Source: Bog-756 sp963699085 (lineage in GTDB: Bacteria > Actinomycetota > Acidimicrobiia > Acidimicrobiales > RAAP-2). Taken from it: a stretch of DNA of 64,000 bases. The notes under the pieces were generated by a model. The model was not told the origin of the DNA, did not search any database, and worked only from the letters and a program-made list of their open reading frames with translations. A program made the translations under genes and the position numbers. Below are positions 27,154 through 36,494 of the stretch, in pieces; position 1 is the first letter of the stretch; each line of letters opens with the position of its first letter. The stretch lies in assembly GCA_963699085.1 (NCBI GenBank), contig CAVOTH010000004.1:1984001-2048000 (forward strand), read 5' to 3'.

Positions 27154-27498
27154 ATGACCGACACGGACGGAGACGACACCGAGATCTTCGAACAGGGTGA
27201 TGACGCCATCGACGAGTCCTCTCGGCTCGATCCGGACTTCGAGGAGGAGCTCGAGCTCGACCCATCGCTCGACCCCCGCCTCCAGCTGGACGAGCGGGAG
27301 CTCGAGGAAGCCGGAGCGGAGCTGGACGATCCCGAGCAGATCGCCGTCATCGACGGGATGATCGACGATCCCGACGGGTTGGGTGGACCGGCGCCCCGTG
27401 CCCGCCAGCGAGAGCAGGACGTCGAGGGATGGGACCTCGACGCCCCCTTGGCGAGCGATCCGGTCGACGACACCGGTGAGGGCCTCACCGAACGGTGA
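27154..27498 (+). CDS. Highly acidic small protein
   Basis: 114 residues, more than a quarter Asp/Glu (DTEIFEQGDDAIDESSRL, DPDFEEELELDPSL), probably largely disordered. It resembles acidic conserved proteins of actinobacteria, possibly of the DUF5709 kind, but this is uncertain. ATG 27154 is chosen after GTGGAGCAGCC; TACGAT at 27092-27097 is a candidate -10. The stop overlaps the GTG of the glycosyltransferase (GTGA). Confidence 0.6.
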   Translation: MTDTDGDDTEIFEQGDDAIDESSRLDPDFEEELELDPSLDPRLQLDERELEEAGAELDDPEQIAVIDGMIDDPDGLGGPAPRARQREQDVEGWDLDAPLASDPVDDTGEGLTER

Positions 27499-28418
27499 CC
27501 GAACTGCTGAGCGTGGTCGTCCCCACCCACGACCGACCGGACCGGCTGGTGGGAGCGGTCCGCTCCGTGCTCACCCAGGACTACCCGGCGCTCGAGGTGG
27601 TGATCGTCGACGACGGGTCCGCACCGGCCACGGCCGACGTGCTCGACCGCCTGGCCGACGAGGACAGCCGGGTGGTGGTGGTCCGCCACGAGGTGTCCCA
27701 GGGGGCCTCCGCCGCCAGGAACACGGGACTCGATGCCGCCAGTGGCGAGATCATCGGCTTCTGCGACGACGACGACTCCTGGCTGCCGGGCACCGGAACC
27801 CGTGCGGTAGCCGCTCTGACCCCCACGACCGGAATCGTCTACGGCCACCACCAGGTGCTCATCGAGACCACGGGCCGACTGGTCACGTTCAGGCCACCGC
27901 CGACACCGGCACCCGGCCTGCTGCGGTGGCTCGATGTGTCTCCCAGCATCTTCGGCGTCGTGCGACGCGCCACCGTGGGGGACGCACTCCGCTTCGACAC
28001 CACACTGACCACGTCCGAGGACTGGGACCTGCGGCTGCGTTGCAACGACGTGGCGCCCATGGTGCTCGTGCCCACGCCTCTCTACCGCTACGTGCAGCAC
28101 GCCGGGACCCGGCTGACCACCAGCCCCATCGCCTGTGCCGTGGGACATCGCGGCTTTGTCGACAAGCATCGCCCGACCATGACCGCCGCCTGTATCGCCC
28201 ACCACGAACTGGCCTACGCCCTCGGGGTGCGGGACCGGGACGGTATTCGGCGCCAGGTCGCCCTGTTCCCCGAACATCCCGGCAACCTCGGCTCGGTCGC
28301 CCTGCTGGCCGCCGAGATGGTCGCCATCCGGGTCGGCCGCGGGCGCGAGGATCCCGGAATGTCCCGCCGGTTTGCCGCCCGTGCCCTCCGTCATGCCACA
28401 CGGATCGCACCGGTATGA
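27495..28418 (+). CDS. Family 2 glycosyltransferase
   Basis: GT-A fold enzyme: VVVPTHDRPDRLVGAVRSVL, VVIVDDGSAPATADVL, SQGASAARNTGLDAASGEII, and the metal-binding GFCDDDDSWL. Later TTSEDWDLRLRC carries the acceptor-side acidic motif. It should transfer a sugar from a nucleotide donor, in the cytosol or at the membrane face; acceptor unknown. No membrane helix. GTG start overlaps the acidic gene stop, so translation is coupled. Confidence 0.88.
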   Translation: MTELLSVVVPTHDRPDRLVGAVRSVLTQDYPALEVVIVDDGSAPATADVLDRLADEDSRVVVVRHEVSQGASAARNTGLDAASGEIIGFCDDDDSWLPGTGTRAVAALTPTTGIVYGHHQVLIETTGRLVTFRPPPTPAPGLLRWLDVSPSIFGVVRRATVGDALRFDTTLTTSEDWDLRLRCNDVAPMVLVPTPLYRYVQHAGTRLTTSPIACAVGHRGFVDKHRPTMTAACIAHHELAYALGVRDRDGIRRQVALFPEHPGNLGSVALLAAEMVAIRVGRGREDPGMSRRFAARALRHATRIAPV

Positions 28419-28424
28419 GTTAGC

Positions 28425-29621
28425 TCAGGTGGTCGGGACCGGACCCAACTCGACGCACGTGGTGCCGGTGTAGATGGAGGGCATGCATCGGTTGCAGTGG
28501 ATGCACAGCCCGCCATGGCGGTCGCCACGCTCCCACCGGGTCACCAGATCCGGCTCCCGCAGCAGCGCCCGGGCCATGGCGACGAAGGCGAACCCGTCAC
28601 TCAGGGCCGACTCCACCGTTTCGAGGCGGTTGATCCCGCCCAGCAGGATCAGGGGGAGGTCCAGGACCTCGAGGAACCGGTGGGCCTCGCCCCGGAAGTA
28701 GCCCTCCCGGAACGGGTACTCCTTCATGAATCGCCTCCCGACGATCCTGAACCCCAACCGCATCGGCTGCGGCAGCGTGGCCGCGAACTCGGCCCGGGGC
28801 GCGTCCCCCCGGAACAGGTACATGGGGTTGGAGAGCGAGCTTCCCCCGGTCAGCTCCAGCGCGTCGAGGTGGCCGTCGGCCTCGAGCATCTGCGCCATCT
28901 CGACGCTCTCGGGCAGGTCGAAACCGCCCGGCACCCCGTCGGCCATGTTGAGCTTGGCGGTGACGGCTACCCCGGGGCCGGCCCCGTCGCGGACGGCGGC
29001 GACCACCTGGCGGGGGAACTTGGCCCGGGCCTCCAGCGGGCCGCCCCATTCGTCGGTCCGACGATTCAACTTCGGGCTCAGGAACGAGCTCAACAGGTAG
29101 TTGTGGCCGAGGTGGACCTCGATGCAGTCGAACCCGGCTTCGACCGCCAGTGCGGCTCCCCGGCGGTAGTCCTCGGTGATCCGGCCGATGTCGCTCCCGG
29201 TGACGGCGCGGGTGAGTGATCCCGACGCCCCGAACCGGCGTGTCGGCGACAGTGCCGGTGCGCGGTTCGATTTCGAGTTGGCCACGGGCCCGGCGTGGCC
29301 GACCTGGGCCGAGGCCAGTGCTCCTGCGGTGTGGACGGAGTCAGTCAGGCGCCGCAACCCATCGAGCGAACCTTCGCCCAGCAGGACGCAGTGGCGGTCG
29401 GTCCGGCCCTCGGGGGACACGGCCAGGTACGCCACGGTGGTCATGGCCACGCCGCCCCGGGCCACCCGCTCGTGGAAGGCGATCAGCTCATCGGTGACGA
29501 CGCCCTTGGGCGCGACCCCCTCGAAGGTGGCCGATTTGATGATCCGATTCTTCAGGGTCAGTGGACCGAGCCGGGCCGGCCCGAAGACGGGCGGCGCCGA
29601 GCCGGCGCGGTCGACGGTCAT
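28425..29621 (-). CDS. NADH:flavin oxidoreductase, Old Yellow Enzyme family (2,4-dienoyl-CoA reductase-like barrel)
   Basis: 398 residues, FMN TIM barrel: LGPLTLKNRIIKSATFEGVA, VGHAGPVANSKSN, FDCIEVHLGHNYLLSSFLSPKLNRRTDEWGG with the catalytic H-x-x-H/N region, ELTGGSSLSNPMYL, and a phosphate-binding LPLILLGGINRLETVESAL. The C-terminus has a short Cys cluster (CIHCNRCMP) like the iron-sulfur motif of 2,4-dienoyl-CoA reductases, but the NAD(P)H domain is absent. ATG 29621 with GGGGGGTGAG upstream follows the CysQ stop by four bases, so the two form an operon. Confidence 0.88.
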   Translation of the reverse strand: MTVDRAGSAPPVFGPARLGPLTLKNRIIKSATFEGVAPKGVVTDELIAFHERVARGGVAMTTVAYLAVSPEGRTDRHCVLLGEGSLDGLRRLTDSVHTAGALASAQVGHAGPVANSKSNRAPALSPTRRFGASGSLTRAVTGSDIGRITEDYRRGAALAVEAGFDCIEVHLGHNYLLSSFLSPKLNRRTDEWGGPLEARAKFPRQVVAAVRDGAGPGVAVTAKLNMADGVPGGFDLPESVEMAQMLEADGHLDALELTGGSSLSNPMYLFRGDAPRAEFAATLPQPMRLGFRIVGRRFMKEYPFREGYFRGEAHRFLEVLDLPLILLGGINRLETVESALSDGFAFVAMARALLREPDLVTRWERGDRHGGLCIHCNRCMPSIYTGTTCVELGPVPTT

Positions 29622-29625
29622 CGGC

Positions 29626-30408
29626 TCACCCCCCGACGAGCCCCGAATCGCGCACCGCGCCCAGCACCGCGTCGGCCAGCAGCGGGTGGCACACCACCAG
29701 GTCGGGGAGCCACGGATCGGGCCGGGCGTAGCGGAGGGGCGAGCCGTCGATACGGCTGGCGTGGAGCCCGGCGGCCAACGCCACGGCCACCGGAGCGCAC
29801 GAGTCCCACTCGTACTGGCCTCCGGCGTGCACATAGACGTCGGCCTCACCCCGGACCACTGCGGAGATCTTGGCTCCCGCCGATCCCATGGGGATGATCT
29901 CCGCTCCCAGCCGCTCGGCCACGAACGGTACGAACTCCGGTGGTCGGGTCCGGCTCACCACCAGGCGGGGGCGGGACGGCAGGGCGGGCAGCGGGGGCGG
30001 GGTGGCCGTGCCCAGCACCAGGTCGAGCCCGGGCAGGGCCACCGCACCCACCACCGGAGCGCCGTGGACGGCCAGGGCCACGTGGACGGCCCAATCGGTC
30101 CGGCGCTCGGAGTACTCGCGGGTGCCATCCAACGGGTCGACGATCCACACCCGCCCCACGTCGGTGATCAGCGTGTCGTGTTGATCGTCCTCCTCCGAGC
30201 GGACCCGGTCATTCGGGAACTGCTCAGCCAGGAGGGACAAGAGCAACCGGTGGGAGCGCCGGTCTCCTTCGGCCCCGAGCTCCTTGCCCTCGAGGTCGCC
30301 GTTCTGCAGCCCGGCCAGGAGCTCGCCGGCCTGGCGGGCCAGGTCGGCTGCGGCCGCATGGTCGCTCCTGCTGTATCCACTCGAAACCACGTCGTTGCCG
30401 TCGGTCAC
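29626..30408 (-). CDS. cysQ: 3'(2'),5'-bisphosphate nucleotidase / inositol-monophosphatase family (CysQ-like)
   Basis: Metal-dependent phosphatase. Motifs: RSEEDDQ (Glu metal ligand), IVDPLDGTREYSERRTDWAVHV, and WDSCAPVAVALAAGLHASRIDGSP, the three sites of the lithium-sensitive family. REYSE after DGT favours CysQ, which hydrolyses PAP to AMP in sulfate assimilation, over IMPase. GTG 30408 (AGGGGAGCA upstream) gives 260 residues; longer in-frame starts add non-conserved sequence. It is 30 kb from the sulfur operon at the right edge. Confidence 0.85.
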   Translation of the reverse strand: MTDGNDVVSSGYSRSDHAAAADLARQAGELLAGLQNGDLEGKELGAEGDRRSHRLLLSLLAEQFPNDRVRSEEDDQHDTLITDVGRVWIVDPLDGTREYSERRTDWAVHVALAVHGAPVVGAVALPGLDLVLGTATPPPLPALPSRPRLVVSRTRPPEFVPFVAERLGAEIIPMGSAGAKISAVVRGEADVYVHAGGQYEWDSCAPVAVALAAGLHASRIDGSPLRYARPDPWLPDLVVCHPLLADAVLGAVRDSGLVGG

Positions 30409-30545
30409 TGCTCCCCTATCAACCGTTCGCGGTACCGGTCGGATCCGGTCCGGGGAACAGTCTGCACGACGGGGGCTGGGCCGGTGGAGACTTCCGGCGG
30501 CGACTCCCGGCGGGAAGGGCCGGTTCTCCCCATCCCTCCCTTCGC

Positions 30546-30551
30546 TACGAT
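30546..30551 (+). promoter_or_regulatory. -10 element of a leaderless thioesterase transcript
   Basis: TACGAT ends eight bases before ATG 30560; no Shine-Dalgarno sequence is present between them. Confidence 0.4.
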
Positions 30552-30559
30552 CGGCCGTC

Positions 30560-30973
30560 ATGCCCACAGCCATGGACGTCGGCGAGCTCCAGACCTTCCT
30601 CGACGGCGCCTTCCCGAGCGACCTGCCCTACACGGTCGAAGCGGTCACCGACTCCGGGATGCGAATGCGCCTGGCCGTCGACGAGTCCAACGTCCGACCA
30701 GGGGGAACGGTTTCGGGACCCTCGCTGATGGCCTTGGCCGACTGCACCGCCTGGCTGTCGATCGTCGGCCAGATCGGCCCGGTGGAGCTGTCGGTGACCA
30801 CCAGCCTGCACATCGACTTCCTCCGCAAGCCCGCCCTGGTGGACGTGATCGCGGTCGGCACCATTCTCAAGCTCGGCTCGCGGCTCGGGGTGGTGGAAGT
30901 GGCCCTCCACTCGGTCGCCGACGACACCCTGGTGGCCAAGGCCCAGGTCACCTACTCGATCCCACCCCGCTGA
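30560..30973 (+). CDS. PaaI-type hotdog-fold thioesterase
   Basis: 137 residues with a single hotdog domain: VRPGGTVSGPSLMALADCTAW carries the acidic catalytic residue in the helix, followed by LSVTTSLHIDFLRKPALVDV and KAQVTYSIPP. Hydrolyses acyl- or aryl-CoA thioesters in the cytosol. Divergent from CysQ. Probably leaderless. Confidence 0.85.
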   Translation: MPTAMDVGELQTFLDGAFPSDLPYTVEAVTDSGMRMRLAVDESNVRPGGTVSGPSLMALADCTAWLSIVGQIGPVELSVTTSLHIDFLRKPALVDVIAVGTILKLGSRLGVVEVALHSVADDTLVAKAQVTYSIPPR

Positions 30974-31063
30974 GGCTCCCCACCGGGGTGCATTGCGTCG
31001 GGCACCCAGGCGTGCCAGCATCGTCTGGAGCGTCCCGAGGGGACTCCGGAGGGGGACATCACC

Positions 31064-32788
31064 ATGCACGACCTCGTCATCCACGGGGGAACAGTTGTCG
31101 ACGGCACCGGGGCGCCGGCGCGCACGGCCGACATCACCGTCAGCGACGGTGTCATCACCGGAGTCGGCAACCACAGGGGCGAGGCCGCAGCCCGCACCGT
31201 AGACGCCGAAGGCCTGCTGGTCACACCCGGCTGGGTGGACATCCACACCCACTACGACGGGCAGGCCACCTGGGACGAGGTGCTGGCGCCGAGCAGCTGG
31301 CACGGGGTCACCACCCTGGTCACCGGCAACTGCGGCGTCGGATTCGCCCCGGCCCGTCCCGACCGCCACGAATGGCTGATCGGGCTGATGGAGGGGGTGG
31401 AGGACATCCCCGGTTCGGCCCTTTCCGAGGGCATGACCTGGAACTGGGAGACCTTCCCCGAGTACCTCGACGCCCTGGGGGAACGCCGCTGGACCGTGGA
31501 CGTCGGCACCCAGATCGCCCATGGAGCGGTCCGCTCCTATGTGATGGGCGAGCGTGGCGCCCACAACGAGCCGGCGAGCCCGACCGACATCGCCGCCATG
31601 AAGAAGCTTGTCAAAGAGGCGATCGCCGCCGGGGCGCTCGGCTTCTCCACCTCGCGGACCTTGGCCCACCGGGCCATCGACGGCGAGCCGGTCCCCGGCA
31701 CCTTTGCGGCCGAAGACGAACTGTTCGCCATCGGCGCCGCCCTCGGCGAGCTCGGAACCGGCACCTTCGAGCTGGCCCCTGCCGGCACCGCCGGCGAAGA
31801 CATCCTGGCTCCGAAGTTGGAGGTCGACTGGATGCGTCGCCTGTCGGCCGCCATCCACCGGCCGGTCACGTTCGCACTGGTCCAGGTGGACGAGGCCCCG
31901 GACCTCTGGCGCGAACTCATGGACGAATCGCTGCGGGCCGTCGACGACGGCGCGGATCTTTGGCCCCAGGTGGCCGGTCGAGGATTCGGGCTCCTGTCCG
32001 GGCACTTCACCACCTACTGCCTGCTGGACCAGATCCCCGCCTATCAGCAGTTGAAGGCATCCGGTCTGTCAGATGACGAACTGGTGGCCGCCCTGCGGAC
32101 CACGGAGGTCCGCGACTCCATCGTGCTATGGGAGCCGGGCCCAGGAACGGCCGAGGCCATGGAGAAGGCCTTCGGCACCACCTTCACCCTCGGCAGCCCC
32201 CCCGAGTACGAGCCCGGGCCCGAGCGGTCCCTGGCCGGTATCGCCGAGGCGACCGGGCGCACGCCGGTCGCCGTCGCCTACGACGCCATGCTCGAGGACG
32301 ACGGGCGAGGACTCCTGTACGTGCCGATCCTCAACTACTCCGACGGCGACCTGCACGCCGCACGCGAAATGCTCCTCCATCCCCGGGCCGCCGCCGGCCT
32401 GGGCGACGGCGGGGCCCACTGCGGGATCATCTGCGATGCGTCCCAGCCCACCTTCATGCTCACCCATTGGACGCGTGACCGGGTGCGTGGGGAGCGGCTG
32501 CCTCTCGAGCGGGTGGTGAAGATGCAGACCCACGACACCGCCCGTCTCTACGGCCTCACCGATCGCGGCACCCTGGAGGTCGGCGCCCTCGCCGACATCA
32601 ACCTCATCGACTACGACAACCTCCAACTGACCAACCCCACGGTGGTCGAGGACCTGCCGGCCGGCGGCAAGCGCCTGTTGCAGGGTGCCGTCGGTTACGT
32701 CGAGACCATCAAGTCCGGGGTGACCACGTTCGAGGGGGGAACTGACACCGGTGCCCGTCCCGGCATGCTAGTACGGGGCAGCCGCTAG
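31064..32788 (+). CDS. N-acyl-D-amino-acid deacylase / D-aminoacylase-type amidohydrolase
   Basis: 574-residue amidohydrolase-superfamily enzyme: GGTVVDGTGAPARTADITV, metal motif DIHTHYDGQ, HGVTTLVTGNCGVGFAPARP (the family-defining NCG segment), GFSTSRTLAHR, GDGGAHCGIICDASQPTF with the catalytic Asp, and a C-terminal ADINLIDYDNL. It should hydrolyse N-acyl-D-amino acids or a related amide in the cytosol. It converges on the DUF3817 gene with a 4-base overlap of ends. Confidence 0.88.
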   Translation: MHDLVIHGGTVVDGTGAPARTADITVSDGVITGVGNHRGEAAARTVDAEGLLVTPGWVDIHTHYDGQATWDEVLAPSSWHGVTTLVTGNCGVGFAPARPDRHEWLIGLMEGVEDIPGSALSEGMTWNWETFPEYLDALGERRWTVDVGTQIAHGAVRSYVMGERGAHNEPASPTDIAAMKKLVKEAIAAGALGFSTSRTLAHRAIDGEPVPGTFAAEDELFAIGAALGELGTGTFELAPAGTAGEDILAPKLEVDWMRRLSAAIHRPVTFALVQVDEAPDLWRELMDESLRAVDDGADLWPQVAGRGFGLLSGHFTTYCLLDQIPAYQQLKASGLSDDELVAALRTTEVRDSIVLWEPGPGTAEAMEKAFGTTFTLGSPPEYEPGPERSLAGIAEATGRTPVAVAYDAMLEDDGRGLLYVPILNYSDGDLHAAREMLLHPRAAAGLGDGGAHCGIICDASQPTFMLTHWTRDRVRGERLPLERVVKMQTHDTARLYGLTDRGTLEVGALADINLIDYDNLQLTNPTVVEDLPAGGKRLLQGAVGYVETIKSGVTTFEGGTDTGARPGMLVRGSR

Positions 32789-33297
32789 TCGGCCAGTAGG
32801 CGATCAATTGGCGGAGCGGGCTCGGCGGGCACAGAGCCGGCTCCCACGGCGCCCGGTGCGGCGGCGGCCTCGGCCGCCCACTCGGCCTGCATCTGCATGT
32901 ACACGCGATGCTCGATGATGAAGGCCAGGAACGGTACGAATCCCGAACACACGACCAGGATGATGCGCCCGAGATGCCAGCGGGCCCGTCGGGCCAGATC
33001 GGCCGCCGTCACCAGGTAAGCCAGGTACAGGTACCCGTGAAGGGGCGCCACGATCAACTCGGGCGTCTTCATCTGGGCGTGGAGACCCAAGCCGTACTGG
33101 CAGATGACGATAGCGGTGAGGCAGAGCAGCGCGGTACCGACGATGAAGGCCATCACCCGGTAGCGCATGACCGCCCCGGTGACGTCCCATCGGACCAGTC
33201 CGGCCCACGTCGGCTTGCCCATCTCCTCGATCGGCACCGGCTCGCCGGGCCCCATGGCACGCCCGTCCCCGTCTCGGGTCACCGGGACCTCCGTCAT
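32785..33297 (-). CDS. DUF3817 family membrane protein
   Basis: 170 residues, three membrane helices. DUF3817 pattern: YRVMAFIVGTALLCLTAIV, APLHGYLYLAYLVTAADLAR, FVPFLAFIIEHRV. Unknown function; conserved in actinobacteria, often near genes for purine or cell-division functions. Both termini carry acidic or Ala/Pro-rich extensions. Start overlaps the upstream gene's stop (ATGA). Confidence 0.85.
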   Translation of the reverse strand: MTEVPVTRDGDGRAMGPGEPVPIEEMGKPTWAGLVRWDVTGAVMRYRVMAFIVGTALLCLTAIVICQYGLGLHAQMKTPELIVAPLHGYLYLAYLVTAADLARRARWHLGRIILVVCSGFVPFLAFIIEHRVYMQMQAEWAAEAAAAPGAVGAGSVPAEPAPPIDRLLAD

Positions 33298-33815
33298 GAC
33301 GACGCCTCCGCGTCCTCGGCGCTCAGCTCGGCCAGGTAGCGATTGTATTCAGCCAGGCGCGCCGCCTCGTCGGGCGTCTGGGGGGTGAACCGCTCCCTTC
33401 GCCCGCCGGTCACGGGGTCGATCGGCGCCGAGGCGGCGATAGCCACGTTCCTCTTGCGACCGCCGGTCAGCGCCCACCCCGGTGGGTGGGCCGAATCGGG
33501 CACGGGCGCGCCCCCAGTGGCGCTGGTGGCGGTGTCCGTGGCCCCGGCGTCGGCCCGACCCCGACCCGGAATACGGGTCGACTGAGCATGGATCAGGTTC
33601 CACCAGGTGTAGATGGCGTACAACGCAAAGCAGGGCCACAGGATGACATAGGCCCAGCTCAGGGTGTTCCCGCCCTCGGCCCGATCCAACTGCCACCTGG
33701 TCAGCCACACGAAGGACGCCAGCAGTACCAGCAAGGTGACGTCCAGGGCAATGCACCGGGGCGTGAGGTGGCGACGCACCCCGCCATGGTACCGGCCACC
33801 CTGCGGCTGTCCCAT
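33294..33815 (-). CDS. Actinobacterial conserved membrane protein, paired with DUF3817
   Basis: Up to 173 residues. Two helices near the N-terminus (ALDVTLLVLLASFVWLTRW and SWAYVILWPCFALYAIYTWW) with the motif QLDRAEGGN between, a pattern conserved in actinobacteria next to DUF3817 genes. A disordered tail ends in a predicted helix (RLAEYNRYLAELSAED). The family start is probably GTG 33779 (RRHLTPR); ATG 33815 is also possible. ATGA overlap with the DUF3817 gene implies joint function. Confidence 0.7.
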   Translation of the reverse strand: MGQPQGGRYHGGVRRHLTPRCIALDVTLLVLLASFVWLTRWQLDRAEGGNTLSWAYVILWPCFALYAIYTWWNLIHAQSTRIPGRGRADAGATDTATSATGGAPVPDSAHPPGWALTGGRKRNVAIAASAPIDPVTGGRRERFTPQTPDEAARLAEYNRYLAELSAEDAEASS

Positions 33816-33982
33816 TCGGGACCGAATTCCCCACCCGGAGAGCGGATGGGCCCGGAGCCGGCCTCCCGGGATCCACCGCCCGGCTCGGGCCGGTGCTTAG
33901 CCTTGGACGAGTCTCCGGCACAGACCGGCTGGACAAGGCAGGGCCAACTCGGCGCTGGTGCGCCGGAGGAAAGGAAGTACCC

Positions 33983-34795
33983 ATGAACGAGCGCATCCGT
34001 ATCGGCATCGCCGAGGCGATCGGCACCATGATCCTTGTCGCCGGCGGTGTGGGAACCGCCGTCATGGCCACCGGCCACTTCAGCGGGAAGCTGAGCTCCG
34101 TGACCACCCTCGGGGTGGCCCTGGCCTTCGGCCTCAGCCTCCTGGTCGCCGCCTATGCCATCGGCTCCATCTCGGGCTGCCACATCAACCCGGCCGTGAC
34201 CCTCGGGCTGTGGGCGATCGGCAAGACCAAGTCCAAGGAGCTGCCCTATTACATCATCGGCCAGTTCGTGGGTGGCCTGTTCGGGGCCCTGGTGATCTTC
34301 ATCATCGCCCGGTCCACCCGGGTGGCCTCCGCCACCGCGTCCAATCTCGGGCCCTACAGCGCCAAAGCGACCGGATTCGCCTCCAACGGCTACGGAACCC
34401 ACTCGCCCGGCGGCTTCCCCCTCGCCACCGTCTGCCTGGCCGAGATCTTCTTCACCGCCATCTTCGTCTTCATCATCGCCTCGACCAGTCGCAAATCGAT
34501 GCCGGTGGGTCAGACCGGCCTCACCGTCGGTCTCACCCTGGCGGTCATCCACCTGATCTCGATCCCCATCGACAACACCTCGGTCAACCCGGCCCGCAGC
34601 CTGGCCGCCGCCGTGTTCCAGGGCAGCTGGGCCCTCAAGCAACTGTGGGTGTTCATCGTGTTCCCCATCGTCGGCGGTGTGCTGGGTGCCGGCATCTGGA
34701 AGCTCCTGCGGCCCGAGTCCGACGAGGACACCGAGGAGGTGTCCGAGGCCGGCGCACCCGGGCCGTACGGCAAGCGCGACATGCCCCGACAGTAG
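33983..34795 (+). CDS. Aquaporin, AqpZ-like (MIP family)
   Basis: 270 residues, six helices plus two NPA half-helices: GCHINPAVTLGLWA and DNTSVNPARSLAAAVFQG. The Arg after the second NPA and His in GCHINPA fit a water-selective channel rather than a glycerol facilitator (no Asp after the second NPA). Cytosolic acidic tail. A strong AGGAAAGGAAG precedes ATG 33983. It stands alone. Confidence 0.9.
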   Translation: MNERIRIGIAEAIGTMILVAGGVGTAVMATGHFSGKLSSVTTLGVALAFGLSLLVAAYAIGSISGCHINPAVTLGLWAIGKTKSKELPYYIIGQFVGGLFGALVIFIIARSTRVASATASNLGPYSAKATGFASNGYGTHSPGGFPLATVCLAEIFFTAIFVFIIASTSRKSMPVGQTGLTVGLTLAVIHLISIPIDNTSVNPARSLAAAVFQGSWALKQLWVFIVFPIVGGVLGAGIWKLLRPESDEDTEEVSEAGAPGPYGKRDMPRQ

Positions 34796-34870
34796 AGACG
34801 ACGCAGCTTGACGACTCCTGGACACCCGGCCGTTGTGCGCGCCGTCACAACCCGGCCGTAGCGTGAGCCC

Positions 34871-35479
34871 ATGACCTCCGTTCCCCAACCCGCCACCCTG
34901 TTCCACCCCGAAGTCGAGGTCCGCGTGTCCAAGCGTCGGAAGAAGACCGCCGGGGCCCACTGGGAGGGCGACCGGATCGTGGTCGTGGTTCCGACCCACC
35001 TCCGGGGCACCGAGCGCGACGACATGGTCGAGCACCTCACCCGGCGCCTGACCCGTCACCGGCCCCACCTGCACGCCTCGGACCAGGATCTGCTGCACCG
35101 GGCCCGGCACCTCGGGGCCACCTTCCTCGACGGCGTCGAGCCCGCCTCCATCCGGTGGGCCACCAACCAGACCAAGCGTTGGGGGTCGTGCACCCTGACC
35201 ACCCGGGAGATCCGGATCTCCTCGCGGCTCCGTGTGGCCCCGACCTGGGTACTCGACGCCGTGATCGTCCACGAGCTCGCCCACCTCCTCGAGCCGGGCC
35301 ACTCCGACCGCTTCCGTGCCCTCGAGAACCGCTATCCCCTCAGTCACGACGCCGACATGTTCCTCGAGGGCTACGGCCTCGGGCTCCATATGGACGTACC
35401 CGCCGTCGACGGAACCGACTACGACCTCGGCAATGACGTCGACGTCGACGAACCGGAAGACGGGGTTCCCGCTGCCTGA
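34871..35479 (+). CDS. SprT/YgjP-type (DUF45/M48-like) zinc metallopeptidase
   Basis: 202 residues. Catalytic zinc motif in VLDAVIVHELAHLLEPGHSDRF (HExxH with a downstream His), preceded by the family signature QTKRWGSCTLTTREIRISSRL. The N-terminal part includes VSKRRKKTAGAHWEGDRIVV. YgjP-like proteins are cytosolic with poorly known substrates. TAGCGT ends six bases before ATG 34871, suggesting leaderless expression. Confidence 0.88.
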   Translation: MTSVPQPATLFHPEVEVRVSKRRKKTAGAHWEGDRIVVVVPTHLRGTERDDMVEHLTRRLTRHRPHLHASDQDLLHRARHLGATFLDGVEPASIRWATNQTKRWGSCTLTTREIRISSRLRVAPTWVLDAVIVHELAHLLEPGHSDRFRALENRYPLSHDADMFLEGYGLGLHMDVPAVDGTDYDLGNDVDVDEPEDGVPAA

Positions 35480-35525
35480 CCCCGTTGGCCCCGCATCGGG
35501 ACCGGATCGCGACTACAACTGAGCC

Positions 35526-36449
35526 GTGGCCTTCCTGCTCGCAGCACTCGCCGCCCTGACCAGCGCCATCACCTCGGTGCTCCAGCGGATCGGCGTCGAG
35601 TCGGCCCCGGAATCATCTGCCCTCCGCCCCAGCCTGATGGGGCACGCCCTCAAACAGCGCATCTGGCTGATCGGCTTCGCCCTCATGCTCCTGCAGTTCG
35701 GGCTCCAGGCCACCGCCCTCAAACATGGCGAACTGAGCACGGTCCAGCCCATCCTGACCACCGAACTCCTGTTTCTTCTACTGATCCTCGCCGTGTGGTT
35801 CCGCTACCGGCTGGGGGCACGCGAGTGGCTCGGCGCGGTGACGGTGGTAGCCGGACTCGCCGGGTTCTTCCTGGCCGCGCGACCCCACGGCGGCCAGGTC
35901 CTCCCGTCGACGTCCGAGTGGGTGGTGGCCTCCGTCGTCCTGCTCTCGACCATCGCACTGTGCATCGTGGCCGCGCTGCGCGGCCCACGCTGGTGGCGGG
36001 CCGCCGCCTTCGGAGCCTCCGCCGCGGTGACGGCGGCGTTCGGGGCGGCGCTCACCAAGGCGATCACCAGCTACCTGACCGTTGGCTGGGGGGCGGTGTT
36101 CACCCACTTCCAGCCCTACATGCTGGCCGTGACCGGCATCGGCACCGTCTTCCTGATCCAGTGCGCCCTGCACGCGGGACCGATCACCGCGTCGCGCACC
36201 ACCCTGGTGACCCTCAACCCACTGATCAGCATCGTGCTCGGGGTCACTCTCTTCGGTGACGTGCTCCGCAGCGGGGTGCTGTGGATCTCCCTCGAGGTAC
36301 TGGCCCTGGCCGTGCTGGTGGTCGGTGTCGTGGTGCTCACCCGCTCGCCGCTGGTGGCAGGGTCACCCGACGGGGATACCGACGGCGAGATGCTCGGCGG
36401 TGCCCGGGAGCGGGCCATGACGTTTCCACCCATCGAGGCCCTGCCCTGA
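35526..36449 (+). CDS. EamA-like drug/metabolite transporter
   Basis: 307 residues with about ten hydrophobic segments in two inverted halves: LLAALAALTSAITSVLQRIG at the start, GELSTVQPILTTELLFLLLI, and TASRTTLVTLNPLISIVLGV in the second half. DMT superfamily, NIPA/EamA-like; probable small-molecule exporter or importer. TACAAC ends six bases before GTG 35526, leaderless type. Confidence 0.8.
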   Translation: MAFLLAALAALTSAITSVLQRIGVESAPESSALRPSLMGHALKQRIWLIGFALMLLQFGLQATALKHGELSTVQPILTTELLFLLLILAVWFRYRLGAREWLGAVTVVAGLAGFFLAARPHGGQVLPSTSEWVVASVVLLSTIALCIVAALRGPRWWRAAAFGASAAVTAAFGAALTKAITSYLTVGWGAVFTHFQPYMLAVTGIGTVFLIQCALHAGPITASRTTLVTLNPLISIVLGVTLFGDVLRSGVLWISLEVLALAVLVVGVVVLTRSPLVAGSPDGDTDGEMLGGARERAMTFPPIEALP

Positions 36450-36494
36450 ACGGATCGGCACCATCAGCCAGCACCGGGGCTCGGCGGTCATCCA

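Noticed and set aside
29176..32076. A 966-codon open frame on the plus strand
   Set aside because: It crosses four well-supported genes on both strands, is rich in Arg/Pro/Gly/His and has no family motif; long antisense frames are expected at this GC content.
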